Positions 1 through 8,703 of a stretch of DNA of 38,900 bases are shown piece after piece. Each line of letters begins with the position of its first letter. The stretch's first letter is position 1. The position numbers and the translations under genes were made by a program. Location: NCBI GenBank assembly GCA_015234045.1, contig JADFWU010000031.1:1-38900 (forward strand). Reading direction: 5' to 3'. This DNA comes from Magnetococcales bacterium (GTDB taxonomy: Bacteria > Pseudomonadota > Magnetococcia > Magnetococcales > JADFWU01). The notes below the pieces were generated by a model, which had not been told where the DNA came from, made no database searches, and worked only from the letters and a program-made list of their open reading frames with translations.

Positions 1-211
1 AAAACAAATTTGAAATCAACTTTCAATTGATAGATTCTGATTCTGATAATTTCTTTTATAAAACAGTATATTGTTTGTTGATAATTATAGTGCAGATAAG
101 CGTGTGTCCGACATTCCCGCAGAGACGGAAATATCGGTCGCCATAATTTATTAGATACTTTAAGTTTGTATCGGCGTTTTCCTGGCTTACAATTGGATGC
201 AAAAGGGATGT
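1..211. other. AT-rich stretch downstream of hemD
   Basis: This short stretch lies beyond the 3' end of hemD and is AT-rich. I see no credible coding frame, no RNA gene and no hairpin followed by a T-run that would clearly end the hemC-hemD transcript. A gene to the left of the window could extend its regulatory region into it. Confidence 0.4.
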
Positions 212-967
212 TCAAGTAAGTTTGGCAAACTCTGCTAATAGGCCTTTAACGCTCTGATTTTTGATGATCTGAATATTAGGAAAATCAGCGAATAGTGATG
301 CCTGAAACGGAAAATTGATCAAACAGGTAAACGCTGTGTCTGCTGCGTGACTACTGCGTAGTAGATCCAAAAAGTTTTCTGCCGTCTTCAGGCTTAATAA
401 TAAAACAGCAGGTACAATTTCTTTTTGAAGTGTTTGTTCAATGGCTTCAGGCATTGATTCTGCCGGGCTGGTCCGATAGGCAAAGACGAGGTTTACTTTA
501 TGGCCTGCTTCGGTCAATAGGGTGGTGAGTATCTCTTTGCCCTGTTCAGCGCGTAGGAATAAAAACCGTTTTATCTGTTTTGGCTCACTGGTTGACAGAA
601 TGAAACGAGCCAAAGATTCGGCATTAGACGGACCGTGATCAGGTGTCAGGCAGGTATAACCCGCTTTGCGGAGTGATTCGGCGCTTTTTTCACCAATAGC
701 GTAGAGTGGTGGCATGGTGTCAGGCGGTGTGGGCCAACGATCAAGAATCGGTTGAGCACCGTTGGCGCTGGTGAATAGTATCGCATCGTAGCGATCCAGA
801 TTATCCAGAGCGGATGCCAGCGGTTTTGGATCTTGTGGTGGTTGAATGCTCAAAAGCGGAGCAATTATGGATTGACCATTAAACTGTTTGATCAATTGGG
901 CCGTTTTTGCTGATTGATGAGCAGGTCTGGTTATGACGACTGTACGTTTTTTGAGATTGACTGCCAT
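212..967 (-). CDS. hemD: Uroporphyrinogen-III synthase
   Basis: Predicted cytoplasmic enzyme that cyclises hydroxymethylbilane with inversion of ring D to give uroporphyrinogen III, the branch point to heme, siroheme and cobalamin. The 251-residue length is normal. The N-terminal VVITRPAHQ segment, an ILFTSANGA motif near residue 65 and the LYAIGEKSAESLRKAG segment near residue 90 are typical of this poorly conserved family. The ATG lies 3 bp after the hemC stop, so the two genes are almost certainly co-transcribed and probably translationally coupled. The position directly after hemC is the standard proteobacterial order. No hemX or hemY follows before the left window edge. Confidence 0.93.
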   Translation of the reverse strand: MAVNLKKRTVVITRPAHQSAKTAQLIKQFNGQSIIAPLLSIQPPQDPKPLASALDNLDRYDAILFTSANGAQPILDRWPTPPDTMPPLYAIGEKSAESLRKAGYTCLTPDHGPSNAESLARFILSTSEPKQIKRFLFLRAEQGKEILTTLLTEAGHKVNLVFAYRTSPAESMPEAIEQTLQKEIVPAVLLLSLKTAENFLDLLRSSHAADTAFTCLINFPFQASLFADFPNIQIIKNQSVKGLLAEFAKLT

Positions 968-970
968 GGT

Positions 971-1912
971 TTAGGATGTCTCGGTTATTACTGCATTAAG
1001 AATCTCACCAGCACCCTGTTCCAAAAGCGCTTCCCCAACGTCAATACCCAACTGTACGGCATCGGAAATTGGTGCGGATTTTTCCATGGTAACCAGTGTG
1101 GCACCGTCCAGACTGCCGACCCGTCCGCGCAGGGAGAGTGTATCGCCATCAAGACGCGCATGGGCGGCAATCGGCACCTGGCAACCGCCTTCCAGCTTGT
1201 GCAAAAAGGATCGCTCGGCCAGTACGCGCACATGAGTTTCATGATGATCCAACGGTGCTAACAGGGATAAAATCCGCGTGTCATTGATCCGTGTTTCCAC
1301 GCCTACCGCACCTTGGCCCGCTGCGGGAATCATCCGATTGGGATCAAGCCATTCAACCACATGGTCGGTCATTTCAAGTCGTTTTACGCCAGCGGCTGCA
1401 AGAATGATTGCATCGAACGCACCGGATTTTAGTTTATCAATCCGTGTGTTGACATTGCCGCGCAGTGGAATAATCTCCAGATCAGGCCTGATGTTGAGAA
1501 TCTGTGCCTGGCGGCGCAAGGAAGAGGAGCCGACTTTAGCGTTTTTTGGTAGATCATCCAATCCGTTGAAATTGACCGAAAGCAGGGCATCCCGAGGATC
1601 TTCTCGTTCCAAAACCGTTGCCAGTCCCAGTCCTTCAGGGAATTCAGATGGCACATCTTTCATGGAATGCACCGCAATATCGGTGCGGCCATCCAGCATG
1701 GCTTCTTCCAGTTCTTTAACAAACAGTCCCTTACCGCCAACCTTGGCCAGTGGCACATCGAGAATCTTGTCACCTTTGGTCTTAATGATGACCAGTTCTA
1801 CAGACAAATCCGGGTTGTTGGCGATCAATTGACCTCGAACCCATTTGGCCTGCCAAAGCGCCAAAAGACTTCCGCGTGTGCCGATGCGTATGGTGTTGGT
1901 GGAAGCGGGCAT
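971..1912 (-). CDS. hemC: Porphobilinogen deaminase (hydroxymethylbilane synthase)
   Basis: Polymerises four porphobilinogen molecules into hydroxymethylbilane in the cytoplasm, feeding HemD encoded immediately downstream. The 313 residues match the family length. The N-terminal [14 protein letters not shown] motif, the HSMKDVP loop with the catalytic aspartate (D86), the RGNVNTR substrate-binding segment (about 151-157) and the EGGCQVP loop, whose C244 carries the dipyrromethane cofactor, are all present. AAAGGA lies about 9 nt before the ATG. The gene seems intact and first in the hemC-hemD unit. Confidence 0.97.
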   Translation of the reverse strand: MPASTNTIRIGTRGSLLALWQAKWVRGQLIANNPDLSVELVIIKTKGDKILDVPLAKVGGKGLFVKELEEAMLDGRTDIAVHSMKDVPSEFPEGLGLATVLEREDPRDALLSVNFNGLDDLPKNAKVGSSSLRRQAQILNIRPDLEIIPLRGNVNTRIDKLKSGAFDAIILAAAGVKRLEMTDHVVEWLDPNRMIPAAGQGAVGVETRINDTRILSLLAPLDHHETHVRVLAERSFLHKLEGGCQVPIAAHARLDGDTLSLRGRVGSLDGATLVTMEKSAPISDAVQLGIDVGEALLEQGAGEILNAVITETS

Positions 1913-1925
1913 GCTGTGTGATCCT

Positions 1926-1953
1926 TTCGTATTTCGTCCAGTCAGGTGGTCAA
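1926..1953 (-). promoter_or_regulatory. Candidate sigma70-type promoter for hemC-hemD
   Basis: On the minus strand, TTGACC (complement of 1948-1953) is followed after 16 bp by TACGAA (complement of 1926-1931), just upstream of the hemC start. The -35 box is good and the -10 box is weak. This is a sequence-only guess. Confidence 0.3.
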
Positions 1954-2000
1954 GTTATTCACTATACCTGCGATGCGTGCAAGGTTAACTGGTGCTATCG

Positions 2001-2507
2001 TTATTTGCGCGGATTATTTTTTCGCCAAGTGCGCGGATTTATCGGAGGATGGTCCGGTAATCCTGCCCATCCACCAACTTTTTGTTTACGTGCTGCTTTC
2101 TCCATCGGAAGATAGCGACGACTAAAATATTGATACGCCGTAGCCCAACCCTGGGATACCAAAGTGCCACCGATATCCTGATCCGACACCGAACAACGGG
2201 CCACCCAGCGCCGATGTTTATCCTGTGTGATTGATTTACACGTCACCTTTTGACCGCTTATCAACTTTTGCAGCGCTTTTTTTGCTTGCTGACCACAGTC
2301 AAATGTTTTTCCAGACCTGTCAGGGCAAGTTTGGTACAGTTCCCAAGCGTCAATACCAAACAGGCGAACATGTCTTTGACCCATTTTCATGCTATCGCCA
2401 TCCAGTACCTTGATTGTACCGGAGAACAGGCCAAACTGGTCGGCGAAAGCAGGTTGAGAAAAAACAATCCCTACTGAAATGATGAACGTGATAATATAAG
2501 AACCCAT
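2001..2507 (-). CDS. Exported thermonuclease-like (SNase domain) protein
   Basis: Predicted exported nuclease of the staphylococcal nuclease family (OB-fold, usually Ca2+-dependent, cleaving DNA or RNA). From the chosen ATG the protein starts with GSYIITFIISVGIVFSQPAFA, a good signal peptide ending in AFA. The SNase core follows: KVLDGDSM, HVRLFGIDAWE (active-site Arg and Asp region), the CGQQAKKALQKLI helix and DKHRRWVARC, the DRYGR-like segment with the second arginine. Four cysteines could form disulfides. In-frame starts also exist at 2531 and 2579. I prefer 2507 because it puts the signal peptide at the N-terminus. That start shares its CATG with the divergent gene at 2506. Confidence 0.82.
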   Translation of the reverse strand: MGSYIITFIISVGIVFSQPAFADQFGLFSGTIKVLDGDSMKMGQRHVRLFGIDAWELYQTCPDRSGKTFDCGQQAKKALQKLISGQKVTCKSITQDKHRRWVARCSVSDQDIGGTLVSQGWATAYQYFSRRYLPMEKAARKQKVGGWAGLPDHPPINPRTWRKNNPRK

Positions 2508-3168
2508 GAATATCTCTATTGGAAAAGTCATTCCATTGGCGATACTGATCATCGGTCTGGCAGTAATCGTGATGAACACTCAGACAGACGATCAGACGCG
2601 TATGGAAAAAAAGCCAGTGTCTTCCGATGCTACAATTACAGAAGCGTCTGACAGACAGGAAAAACAGGAAAACGCCGCGCTTAAGCCTGATGACACCACC
2701 AGTGTGGATGTTGGCACACGACCATTGCAACCGCTCTTTGATGTTATCAGCCGAAAACCCGAACAGCCATTACCAAAAACGTTAGCTCATCTGCCTGAAC
2801 AGGCGTTGGTGCCCGTGGATTTAGACGCTGGCCAGTGGAAAAACGCTGATCCAGAAACATTGGCGATTTTCCAACCGCCCGGCCATCTGCGCCGCTTCAT
2901 TCAATGGGATAAAATCACTGAACATGCCAATGGTGATGTCTCATTGATTGGACGTATTTATGGTCAGGGTACACGCTATCGGGTAATTATCACCAGTGGA
3001 GAAGCGGGCACCTTCGGACGTATTCCAACACCGGCCGGTGTGTTTAAGTTGGAAATACATGATCAGCAAACATGGCTTATGGATATGGACAGAGCAGGTT
3101 TGTTCAATCTGAGACAAATAGAACCCAATCGTCAGCTGAAACTCGACCCTGCTCGGACCGCGTTATGA
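2506..3168 (+). CDS. Membrane-anchored propeptide-like protein of the adjacent metalloprotease
   Basis: A 220-residue protein with an uncleaved signal-anchor helix (about 8-23), a polar low-complexity region (24-75) and a C-terminal domain (about 120-205) containing GDVSLIGRIYGQGTRYRVIITSGEAGTFGRI-type beta strands, then TPAGVFKLE and QQTWLMD. This pattern resembles the pro-domain that precedes the catalytic domain in many secreted reprolysin-like metalloproteases. An in-frame TAA two codons upstream makes ATG 2506 the first possible start, although its ribosome site is weak. The stop is 13 bp before the ATG of the metalloprotease. I infer that it is an inhibitor, chaperone or propeptide supplied in trans. 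No catalytic motif is visible. Confidence 0.65.
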   Translation: MNISIGKVIPLAILIIGLAVIVMNTQTDDQTRMEKKPVSSDATITEASDRQEKQENAALKPDDTTSVDVGTRPLQPLFDVISRKPEQPLPKTLAHLPEQALVPVDLDAGQWKNADPETLAIFQPPGHLRRFIQWDKITEHANGDVSLIGRIYGQGTRYRVIITSGEAGTFGRIPTPAGVFKLEIHDQQTWLMDMDRAGLFNLRQIEPNRQLKLDPARTAL

Positions 3169-3181
3169 TTTGGAATATCAA

Positions 3182-6100
3182 ATGAAAAATAAAACAGTAT
3201 CACTTTTTGGAACACTATTGACTTTGTTGTTGTCGCTATCGTGTATTTCCACGGCACACAGCGCAACCAATCAGATTGATCTGATGGTGCTCTATACGCC
3301 CGGTCTATCGGACCTTTATCCAAATGGTACGCTTCAAACGCGCATTAATCAGCTGGTCACGATTTCCAACCAAGCCTATGTGGATAGTGGTATCGATCTT
3401 GAACTGAGATTGGTGCATACAATGGAAGTGGATTATTCCGATGCCACATCCAATGAGAGTGCGTTAACTGCCCTGCGAACGGGTCTGGGAACGGCTTTTT
3501 CCGATATTGAGACAGTGCGAGCCAACTACGGCGCTGATTTGGTCACAATGATACGTGCATTTGATCTCAGTGAACAGGGTAGCTGTGGTCTGGGTGTATT
3601 CAGTTGGACGGGAAACAGTGATCGACAATTACAGAGCTCTCATGGGTACTCCGTGGTTGGTGAAGGCAAGGATGGTTCATCATTTTGTGATGATTACACC
3701 CTTGTCCATGAACTGGGCCACAATCTTGGCAATCTTCATGAGCGTGCTCAATACAGTGATGACACTGAAGGACTGTTTTCATACTCATTTGGCTATGGCA
3801 TTGATGGAGAATTCGGCACCATCATGAGCTACATTGATCCTTTGGAAGGTAAATTTTCCAGCCCGGATCTGACATGCGGAACGGATGGCGCTTATGCCTG
3901 TGGTGTCGCTATTACAGACACCGAAAACGCGGCGTATAATGTGTTATCCATGGCAACGGCTGCGCCACAGGTTGCGGCGTTTATGGATGCAAAAAGTTTT
4001 TCTGATGTGGATATGACAGTCAGCCAGGTTGAAGCGAGTGATCCAGCGGTACAGAGTGCCAATCTGACTTATACAATGACGGTAAGTAATCAGGGCACTG
4101 AATCGGCCAGCGAGGTGGTTACATCCTCTACGCTGGACAGCAATATGAGCTATGTATCCGCCACGCCGGAGCAGGGAAGCTGCACACAGAGCGGGTCAAC
4201 GGTAACCTGTCAGATCGGTACGATGGCGGGTGGTGCATCGGTGGATATCGTTCTGATTGTACAGGCTACGGAGTCGGGCAGTGTCAGTCATAGTGTTGTT
4301 GTGTCCAGCAGCACTGTGGATAGTGACACAAGTAACGGTACAAGCACTGAATCCACCACCATTTTAGCAGATACCGATGGCGACACCATTCAAGACAGTT
4401 CAGACAACTGTCCAAGCATTGCCAATACTGATCAACTGGATCAGGACAATGATAATAGCGGCGATGCCTGTGATACCGATGATGATGGTGATGGTATGCC
4501 AGATCTGTTTGAATCGGCATATGGTTTCGACAGTCTTGACAGCAGTGATGGTGCGCTTGATACCGATAATGACGGCTTGACCAACAGTGCTGAAGCAACG
4601 GCAGCTTCAAATCCGATTATTGCCGATACTGATGGCGATGGTGTTGATGATTCCGGTGATGGCAATCCACTGGTGCCGGCCAATGGTGTTGTACGTGTAG
4701 GGCACTATAATTCTTCCTTTACCGTCCTGCTCACCGATGAAGGGCGGGTTTGGACATGGGGTTTGAATGGTGATTCACAGTTGGGTGTTGACAGTGATTC
4801 TGTGTCGAGTCGTTCAACGCCTGAGTTGTTGGATATTACCGATGTGCGAGATATCTCTGCCGGCGGTGGCTTTGTTCTGGCAGCCAAGAAAGACGGAACA
4901 GTGTGGGCTTGGGGGTATAACGGTGCCGGACAGTTGGGTGATGGCACATCAACAATGCGGAGTTCTCCGGTTCAGGTGAACGGATTGACGCAGATCGTTG
5001 CGGTAGCAACCGGCGGCTCTCATAGCGTTGCTCTTAAAGCGGATGGCACGGTGTGGGCGTGGGGTTGGAACTCTTGTTACGATGAGAGCAATACGGTAGT
5101 GACCAATTGCGGTGTATTGGGTAACAGCACTGTGGATAGTCACAGTTTTGATCCGGTTCAGGTGGATAATCTGACCGGTATTGTCTCCATAACAGCGGGT
5201 TGGGCGCATACATTGGCTCTGGATTCAGACGGGGCTGTCTGGGGTTGGGGTGATAACGGCGATAACCAGCTTGGTAGGGATGATGTAACCAGCGTAACTA
5301 CGCCAAGTCAGGTTGCGGCGCTGCCTTCAACAGTCAGTCGGATTTCCAGCGGGTTGAGTTCGGTTTTGGCCAACACCAGTGATGGATTGGTTTATGGTTG
5401 GGGTTCAAATGGTTGGGGTCAGCTGGCAGAAACAGAGAGCTATGCCAACCGCACATCAGCGGGTCAACTCACGGCGTTGAGTGGAATTGCTCAAACAGAA
5501 ATGGGCACAGCCCATGCGCTGTTTTTGGACAGCGGCGGATCACTGACCGGTTTGGGTAAGAATCAAAATGGTGAATTGGGCGATGGTACGTCTGACAGTT
5601 ATGTTCATTCCAGTTTGGTGAGCAATACCAGTTTAAGCAATGTGACCAGCATGGCCGCAGGGCATGACTATTCAGCTGCAATTCTCGCTGATGGCACGGT
5701 ATGGGCTTGGGGTAACAATACCAACGGACAGCTAGGCACCGGTGATAACACGGCATCAACCACACCGGTTCAGGTAGTGGGTGCTGCGGGTGTTGGTTTG
5801 TTGGATGTTGGTGTTTGGACAGGGGAGGATAGCACCACTGAAACGGCATTGCCGATCACGGTCTCTTCCATTACTTGGCCTGAGTTGATTCGGGCTGATG
5901 CTGTGGCTTCTTTCTCCATTTCGGCCACTGCTTCCACGGGTTCCATCTCAACGGTAACTTGGAATTTCGGTGATGGTACGACATCTACCGGTGAGACTGT
6001 AACGCATACTTTTGCCAGTGATGATGAGTATGTCGTCAGTGTGACGGTTGAGGATGATGATGGCGATAGTTTAGCGCAATCATTCATCATTTCGGTACAG

Positions 6101-8368
6101 GAAGCCCGTTACACGATATCCGGTGCTCTTTCAGGTCTGGAAGTGAATAAAAGCCTGACGGTGGTAGCCTACTCTGAAACCAGTGGTACAACCGGTTCAG
6201 TGAGTATTACACCGGCAGATACCACTCATACCTTTCAAATCAGCGGACTGGCTCCGGCCAGTGATTACCGCGTTCAGGTGATCTCTGATAACTACGGTGA
6301 CGGCTATTTTGGCGGTACAGTGGGTGATGATGGTGTGGCACCGGTGAGTTGGTTGGCATCTACGGAAATTGATCTCTCTTCTGCCGATGTTTCCAATGTC
6401 AATCTAACCGTTTCCACTGGTCGGATGGTGCAAGTGACCTTGAACGCTGTATCAAGCGGTGATCAATTTGATCTGTTTGTTTGGTCGGATCAGGTTGATG
6501 CTCAAGGGATTCAGAGTGCCACGGTTACGGATTCCACGTTGGTGGTATCGTTTACCGGATTGCCTGCGGCAGATGATTATCGTCTGTTTATTCAAGAGGC
6601 TTCAGGAAACTATCCAGCCGGGTTCTACAGTGTGCTTACCGGTGGATTGACCGGCATTTATCGCGCTACTGATTTGGATCTCAGTACAAACGATGCAACG
6701 CTGTCCATAACGCTATCCAGTATCAGTCGTAGCATCAGTGGTTCGCTGAGTGGGCTGGCTGTTGATGGTGAAGCACAGATAGAGGCGTGGTCGCCCAGCA
6801 GTGGACAGGGCGTGATTATCACGGTACAGGGTGATGATCAGAGCTATGTCATCAATGGACTTTCTGCCAATGATGATTTCAGGGTCTGTGTTGATCCTCA
6901 AGATCAGGTTGGCGGGTGTTATGGTGGTGATGCGGGGATGGTTGGTTACACTCTTGCGGTGCCGGTGGATCTGTCTGAAGGTAATCAAAGCAACATTGAT
7001 TTAACGATGGCTACGGGCATTGATTTTTCCGGAACGGTAAGTGGATTGCCGAGCATGGAATCGGGGTGGGTTACGGTTTACTCCGCAAAAGAGAATCTAT
7101 GGCAATCGGTGCAGACCAACAGTGCTGGTGTGTTTAGCTTCTCCGGCCTTCCGGCTTCGGATGACTATTATGTAGAGGCTTGGGCGAAAGGGTATCCGGT
7201 CATAGAAGCACAGCGTGTTGATCTGAGTGCGGATACCAGTGATTACACAGTGACACTCGTTACTGGTGGAACGGTGACCGGTTCGATTTCTGGTCTATCA
7301 GCTGAAGATGTGGCCAAGGTGGAGATATGGTCAACCACAGGTGGTTTGAGTGGCGAAGGGGTTTATATTGCCAACTCGGACAGTGCGTTAAGCTATACCC
7401 TGACTGGTGTAAGGGCGTGCAGTGCGTGCATTGTTGTTGTTCAGACTGAGAACGGAATCTACTTCCGTGACAGTTCTGGCGCTACAGTGCAAAAACGTAC
7501 GTTAGCTGCGTCGATGAGTGTGATTTCTGGTCAAACCACCAGTGGTATGGATTTCAGCCTTGCTTCTACAACATCATATACGGTGTCTGGAACGGTTTCG
7601 GGCATTGATGACAGTCAGGAAGATCAACAGGTCGTGATTCGGGCATGGTCAACAGCGGATGGATATGCTGAGACGGTTATTCAAGGCAATGATACGTTCA
7701 CGCTGATGGGCTTGCCTGCGGATGCGTATTATCTGGTGGCATCAAGTGCAGCGTGGCCCACTCTGTTCTATGCCGGACCATCGGCAGATTGGACCAATGA
7801 TTTTGCATCGGCTACTACATTGTCTGTTGTTGGGAATGTGTCTGAGTTGTCAGTGGTATTGGATAGTGGTTATGCCATCACGGGAACGCTCTCAACGGGT
7901 TCTGCGGTTCTTTCAGGAATTACTGTGACAGCATTTAATGCGACAGATAAGGTATCCGGCAGTGCTGTTTCACGGGCGGATGGTACGTTTGAAATCACTG
8001 GGTTGCCGGATGGTAGCTATGTGCTTGAAGTTTCCGATACCACGTATGGAAATGGATCTGGCGCGGCAACGCTCAACGGTGCGGATAGTGCGGCGGGTAC
8101 GCTGACGGTCTCTTTTCCCGAAGGTATATTGACCGGCACACTCACAGGTACTTCAGTCAGTGGTCAATTGATTGAGGTGTTTGGTAGTGATGGTGTTTTT
8201 GTCAAAGCGGCAGTTTCAGACAGTAGTGGTGACTATCGTGTAGATGGGTTAAGCGTTGGCATCACGGTTACGGTCCGAGTGGACAGTGATGGAGATGGTA
8301 CCGCCAACGCAACGGGTCAGACAACGATTCTGGACGGGCAGGAAACCCAGTTGGATCTGACGCTGTAG
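3182..8368 (+). CDS. Giant secreted M12-like zinc metalloprotease with TSP3, RCC1, PKD and beta-sandwich repeats
   Basis: From ATG 3182 (1728 residues) there is a signal peptide of about 28 residues ending HSA. A zincin domain follows (about 30-270) with HELGHNLGNLH at 176-186 (three zinc histidines and the catalytic Glu) and the Met-turn segment GTIMSY at 212-217. Next come a DUF11-like domain (about 275-390), Asp-rich thrombospondin type 3 calcium repeats (about 395-500), roughly seven RCC1-type blades with V.AWG.N..GQLG motifs (503-870), a PKD domain with NFGDGT (893-974), and about eight Ig/carboxypeptidase-regulatory-like repeats of about 85-95 residues (975-1728) built on a SGTVSGL signature. 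No LPXTG, PEP-CTERM or autotransporter barrel is visible. The frame is also open to a TTG at 3170, but the ATG gives a clean signal peptide with GGA 7 nt upstream. It ends in tandem stops TAGTAATAA. Likely a secreted or cell-surface protease or adhesin; its substrate is unknown. Confidence 0.88.
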   Translation: MKNKTVSLFGTLLTLLLSLSCISTAHSATNQIDLMVLYTPGLSDLYPNGTLQTRINQLVTISNQAYVDSGIDLELRLVHTMEVDYSDATSNESALTALRTGLGTAFSDIETVRANYGADLVTMIRAFDLSEQGSCGLGVFSWTGNSDRQLQSSHGYSVVGEGKDGSSFCDDYTLVHELGHNLGNLHERAQYSDDTEGLFSYSFGYGIDGEFGTIMSYIDPLEGKFSSPDLTCGTDGAYACGVAITDTENAAYNVLSMATAAPQVAAFMDAKSFSDVDMTVSQVEASDPAVQSANLTYTMTVSNQGTESASEVVTSSTLDSNMSYVSATPEQGSCTQSGSTVTCQIGTMAGGASVDIVLIVQATESGSVSHSVVVSSSTVDSDTSNGTSTESTTILADTDGDTIQDSSDNCPSIANTDQLDQDNDNSGDACDTDDDGDGMPDLFESAYGFDSLDSSDGALDTDNDGLTNSAEATAASNPIIADTDGDGVDDSGDGNPLVPANGVVRVGHYNSSFTVLLTDEGRVWTWGLNGDSQLGVDSDSVSSRSTPELLDITDVRDISAGGGFVLAAKKDGTVWAWGYNGAGQLGDGTSTMRSSPVQVNGLTQIVAVATGGSHSVALKADGTVWAWGWNSCYDESNTVVTNCGVLGNSTVDSHSFDPVQVDNLTGIVSITAGWAHTLALDSDGAVWGWGDNGDNQLGRDDVTSVTTPSQVAALPSTVSRISSGLSSVLANTSDGLVYGWGSNGWGQLAETESYANRTSAGQLTALSGIAQTEMGTAHALFLDSGGSLTGLGKNQNGELGDGTSDSYVHSSLVSNTSLSNVTSMAAGHDYSAAILADGTVWAWGNNTNGQLGTGDNTASTTPVQVVGAAGVGLLDVGVWTGEDSTTETALPITVSSITWPELIRADAVASFSISATASTGSISTVTWNFGDGTTSTGETVTHTFASDDEYVVSVTVEDDDGDSLAQSFIISVQEARYTISGALSGLEVNKSLTVVAYSETSGTTGSVSITPADTTHTFQISGLAPASDYRVQVISDNYGDGYFGGTVGDDGVAPVSWLASTEIDLSSADVSNVNLTVSTGRMVQVTLNAVSSGDQFDLFVWSDQVDAQGIQSATVTDSTLVVSFTGLPAADDYRLFIQEASGNYPAGFYSVLTGGLTGIYRATDLDLSTNDATLSITLSSISRSISGSLSGLAVDGEAQIEAWSPSSGQGVIITVQGDDQSYVINGLSANDDFRVCVDPQDQVGGCYGGDAGMVGYTLAVPVDLSEGNQSNIDLTMATGIDFSGTVSGLPSMESGWVTVYSAKENLWQSVQTNSAGVFSFSGLPASDDYYVEAWAKGYPVIEAQRVDLSADTSDYTVTLVTGGTVTGSISGLSAEDVAKVEIWSTTGGLSGEGVYIANSDSALSYTLTGVRACSACIVVVQTENGIYFRDSSGATVQKRTLAASMSVISGQTTSGMDFSLASTTSYTVSGTVSGIDDSQEDQQVVIRAWSTADGYAETVIQGNDTFTLMGLPADAYYLVASSAAWPTLFYAGPSADWTNDFASATTLSVVGNVSELSVVLDSGYAITGTLSTGSAVLSGITVTAFNATDKVSGSAVSRADGTFEITGLPDGSYVLEVSDTTYGNGSGAATLNGADSAAGTLTVSFPEGILTGTLTGTSVSGQLIEVFGSDGVFVKAAVSDSSGDYRVDGLSVGITVTVRVDSDGDGTANATGQTTILDGQETQLDLTL

Positions 8369-8396
8369 TAATAAGGGCTTTGGACGTGGTTAAAGC

Positions 8397-8430
8397 AAAA
8401 AAAACCGATCTCCAGGGCTTTGGAGATCGG
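8397..8430 (-). terminator. Rho-independent terminator of the kinase/response-regulator operon
   Basis: CCGATCTCCA (8405-8414) pairs perfectly with TGGAGATCGG (8421-8430) across a 6-nt loop. Eight A residues at 8397-8404 become a T-run on the minus strand, so the hairpin terminates leftward transcription from the operon above. In the plus direction no T-run follows. Confidence 0.8.
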
Positions 8431-8481
8431 TAAAGGTGTTGGTGCAAAATCGGAATGGCAACACGCGCAGATAAGGAGCAT

Positions 8482-8518
8482 GGCGAGGCGGCCTTCCCCC
8501 AAAGGCTGGTGCCTCGCC
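8482..8518 (-). repeat. Nested GC-rich hairpin
   Basis: GGCGAGGC (8482-8489) pairs with GCCTCGCC (8511-8518). Inside it GCCTT (8491-8495) pairs with AAGGC (8502-8506). A C-rich run (8524-8532, G-rich on the minus strand) follows. It lies in the 3' untranslated stretch of the minus-strand operon, upstream of its terminator. It could be an extragenic palindrome or a structured RNA; only this copy is seen in the window. Confidence 0.45.
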
Positions 8519-8703
8519 GAAGCCTCCCCCCGCTGCAAACTCAAAATAAATGCATGTGGAGCTACTCTACGACTTTGTGGAATTCATTATATTCATCTTA
8601 AAAAATTTGGGAATCATCCTATGGACGATTCGGATGTGATTCTTTCACCGTACTTATTGTGGTTGTTTGTACTACATGTGGAGGGCGTTATGGATTAACT
8701 GTT

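Larger units (their letters stand above)
8369..8703. other. Gene-free region between convergent genes
   Basis: Between the convergent metalloprotease and response-regulator genes. It holds a perfect 10-bp hairpin that terminates minus-strand transcripts (8397-8430) and a nested GC-rich hairpin (8482-8518). The short frames here have no family likeness, and I see no gene. Confidence 0.5.

Noticed and set aside
8420-8698. Plus-strand frame of 92 codons between the metalloprotease and the response regulator
   Set aside because: It starts inside the terminator stem, spans the nested hairpin and has no recognisable domain.
8684-8698. GGAGGG followed by ATG-GAT-TAA
   Set aside because: A strong ribosome-site look-alike leading to a two-codon frame next to the response-regulator stop; most likely chance.
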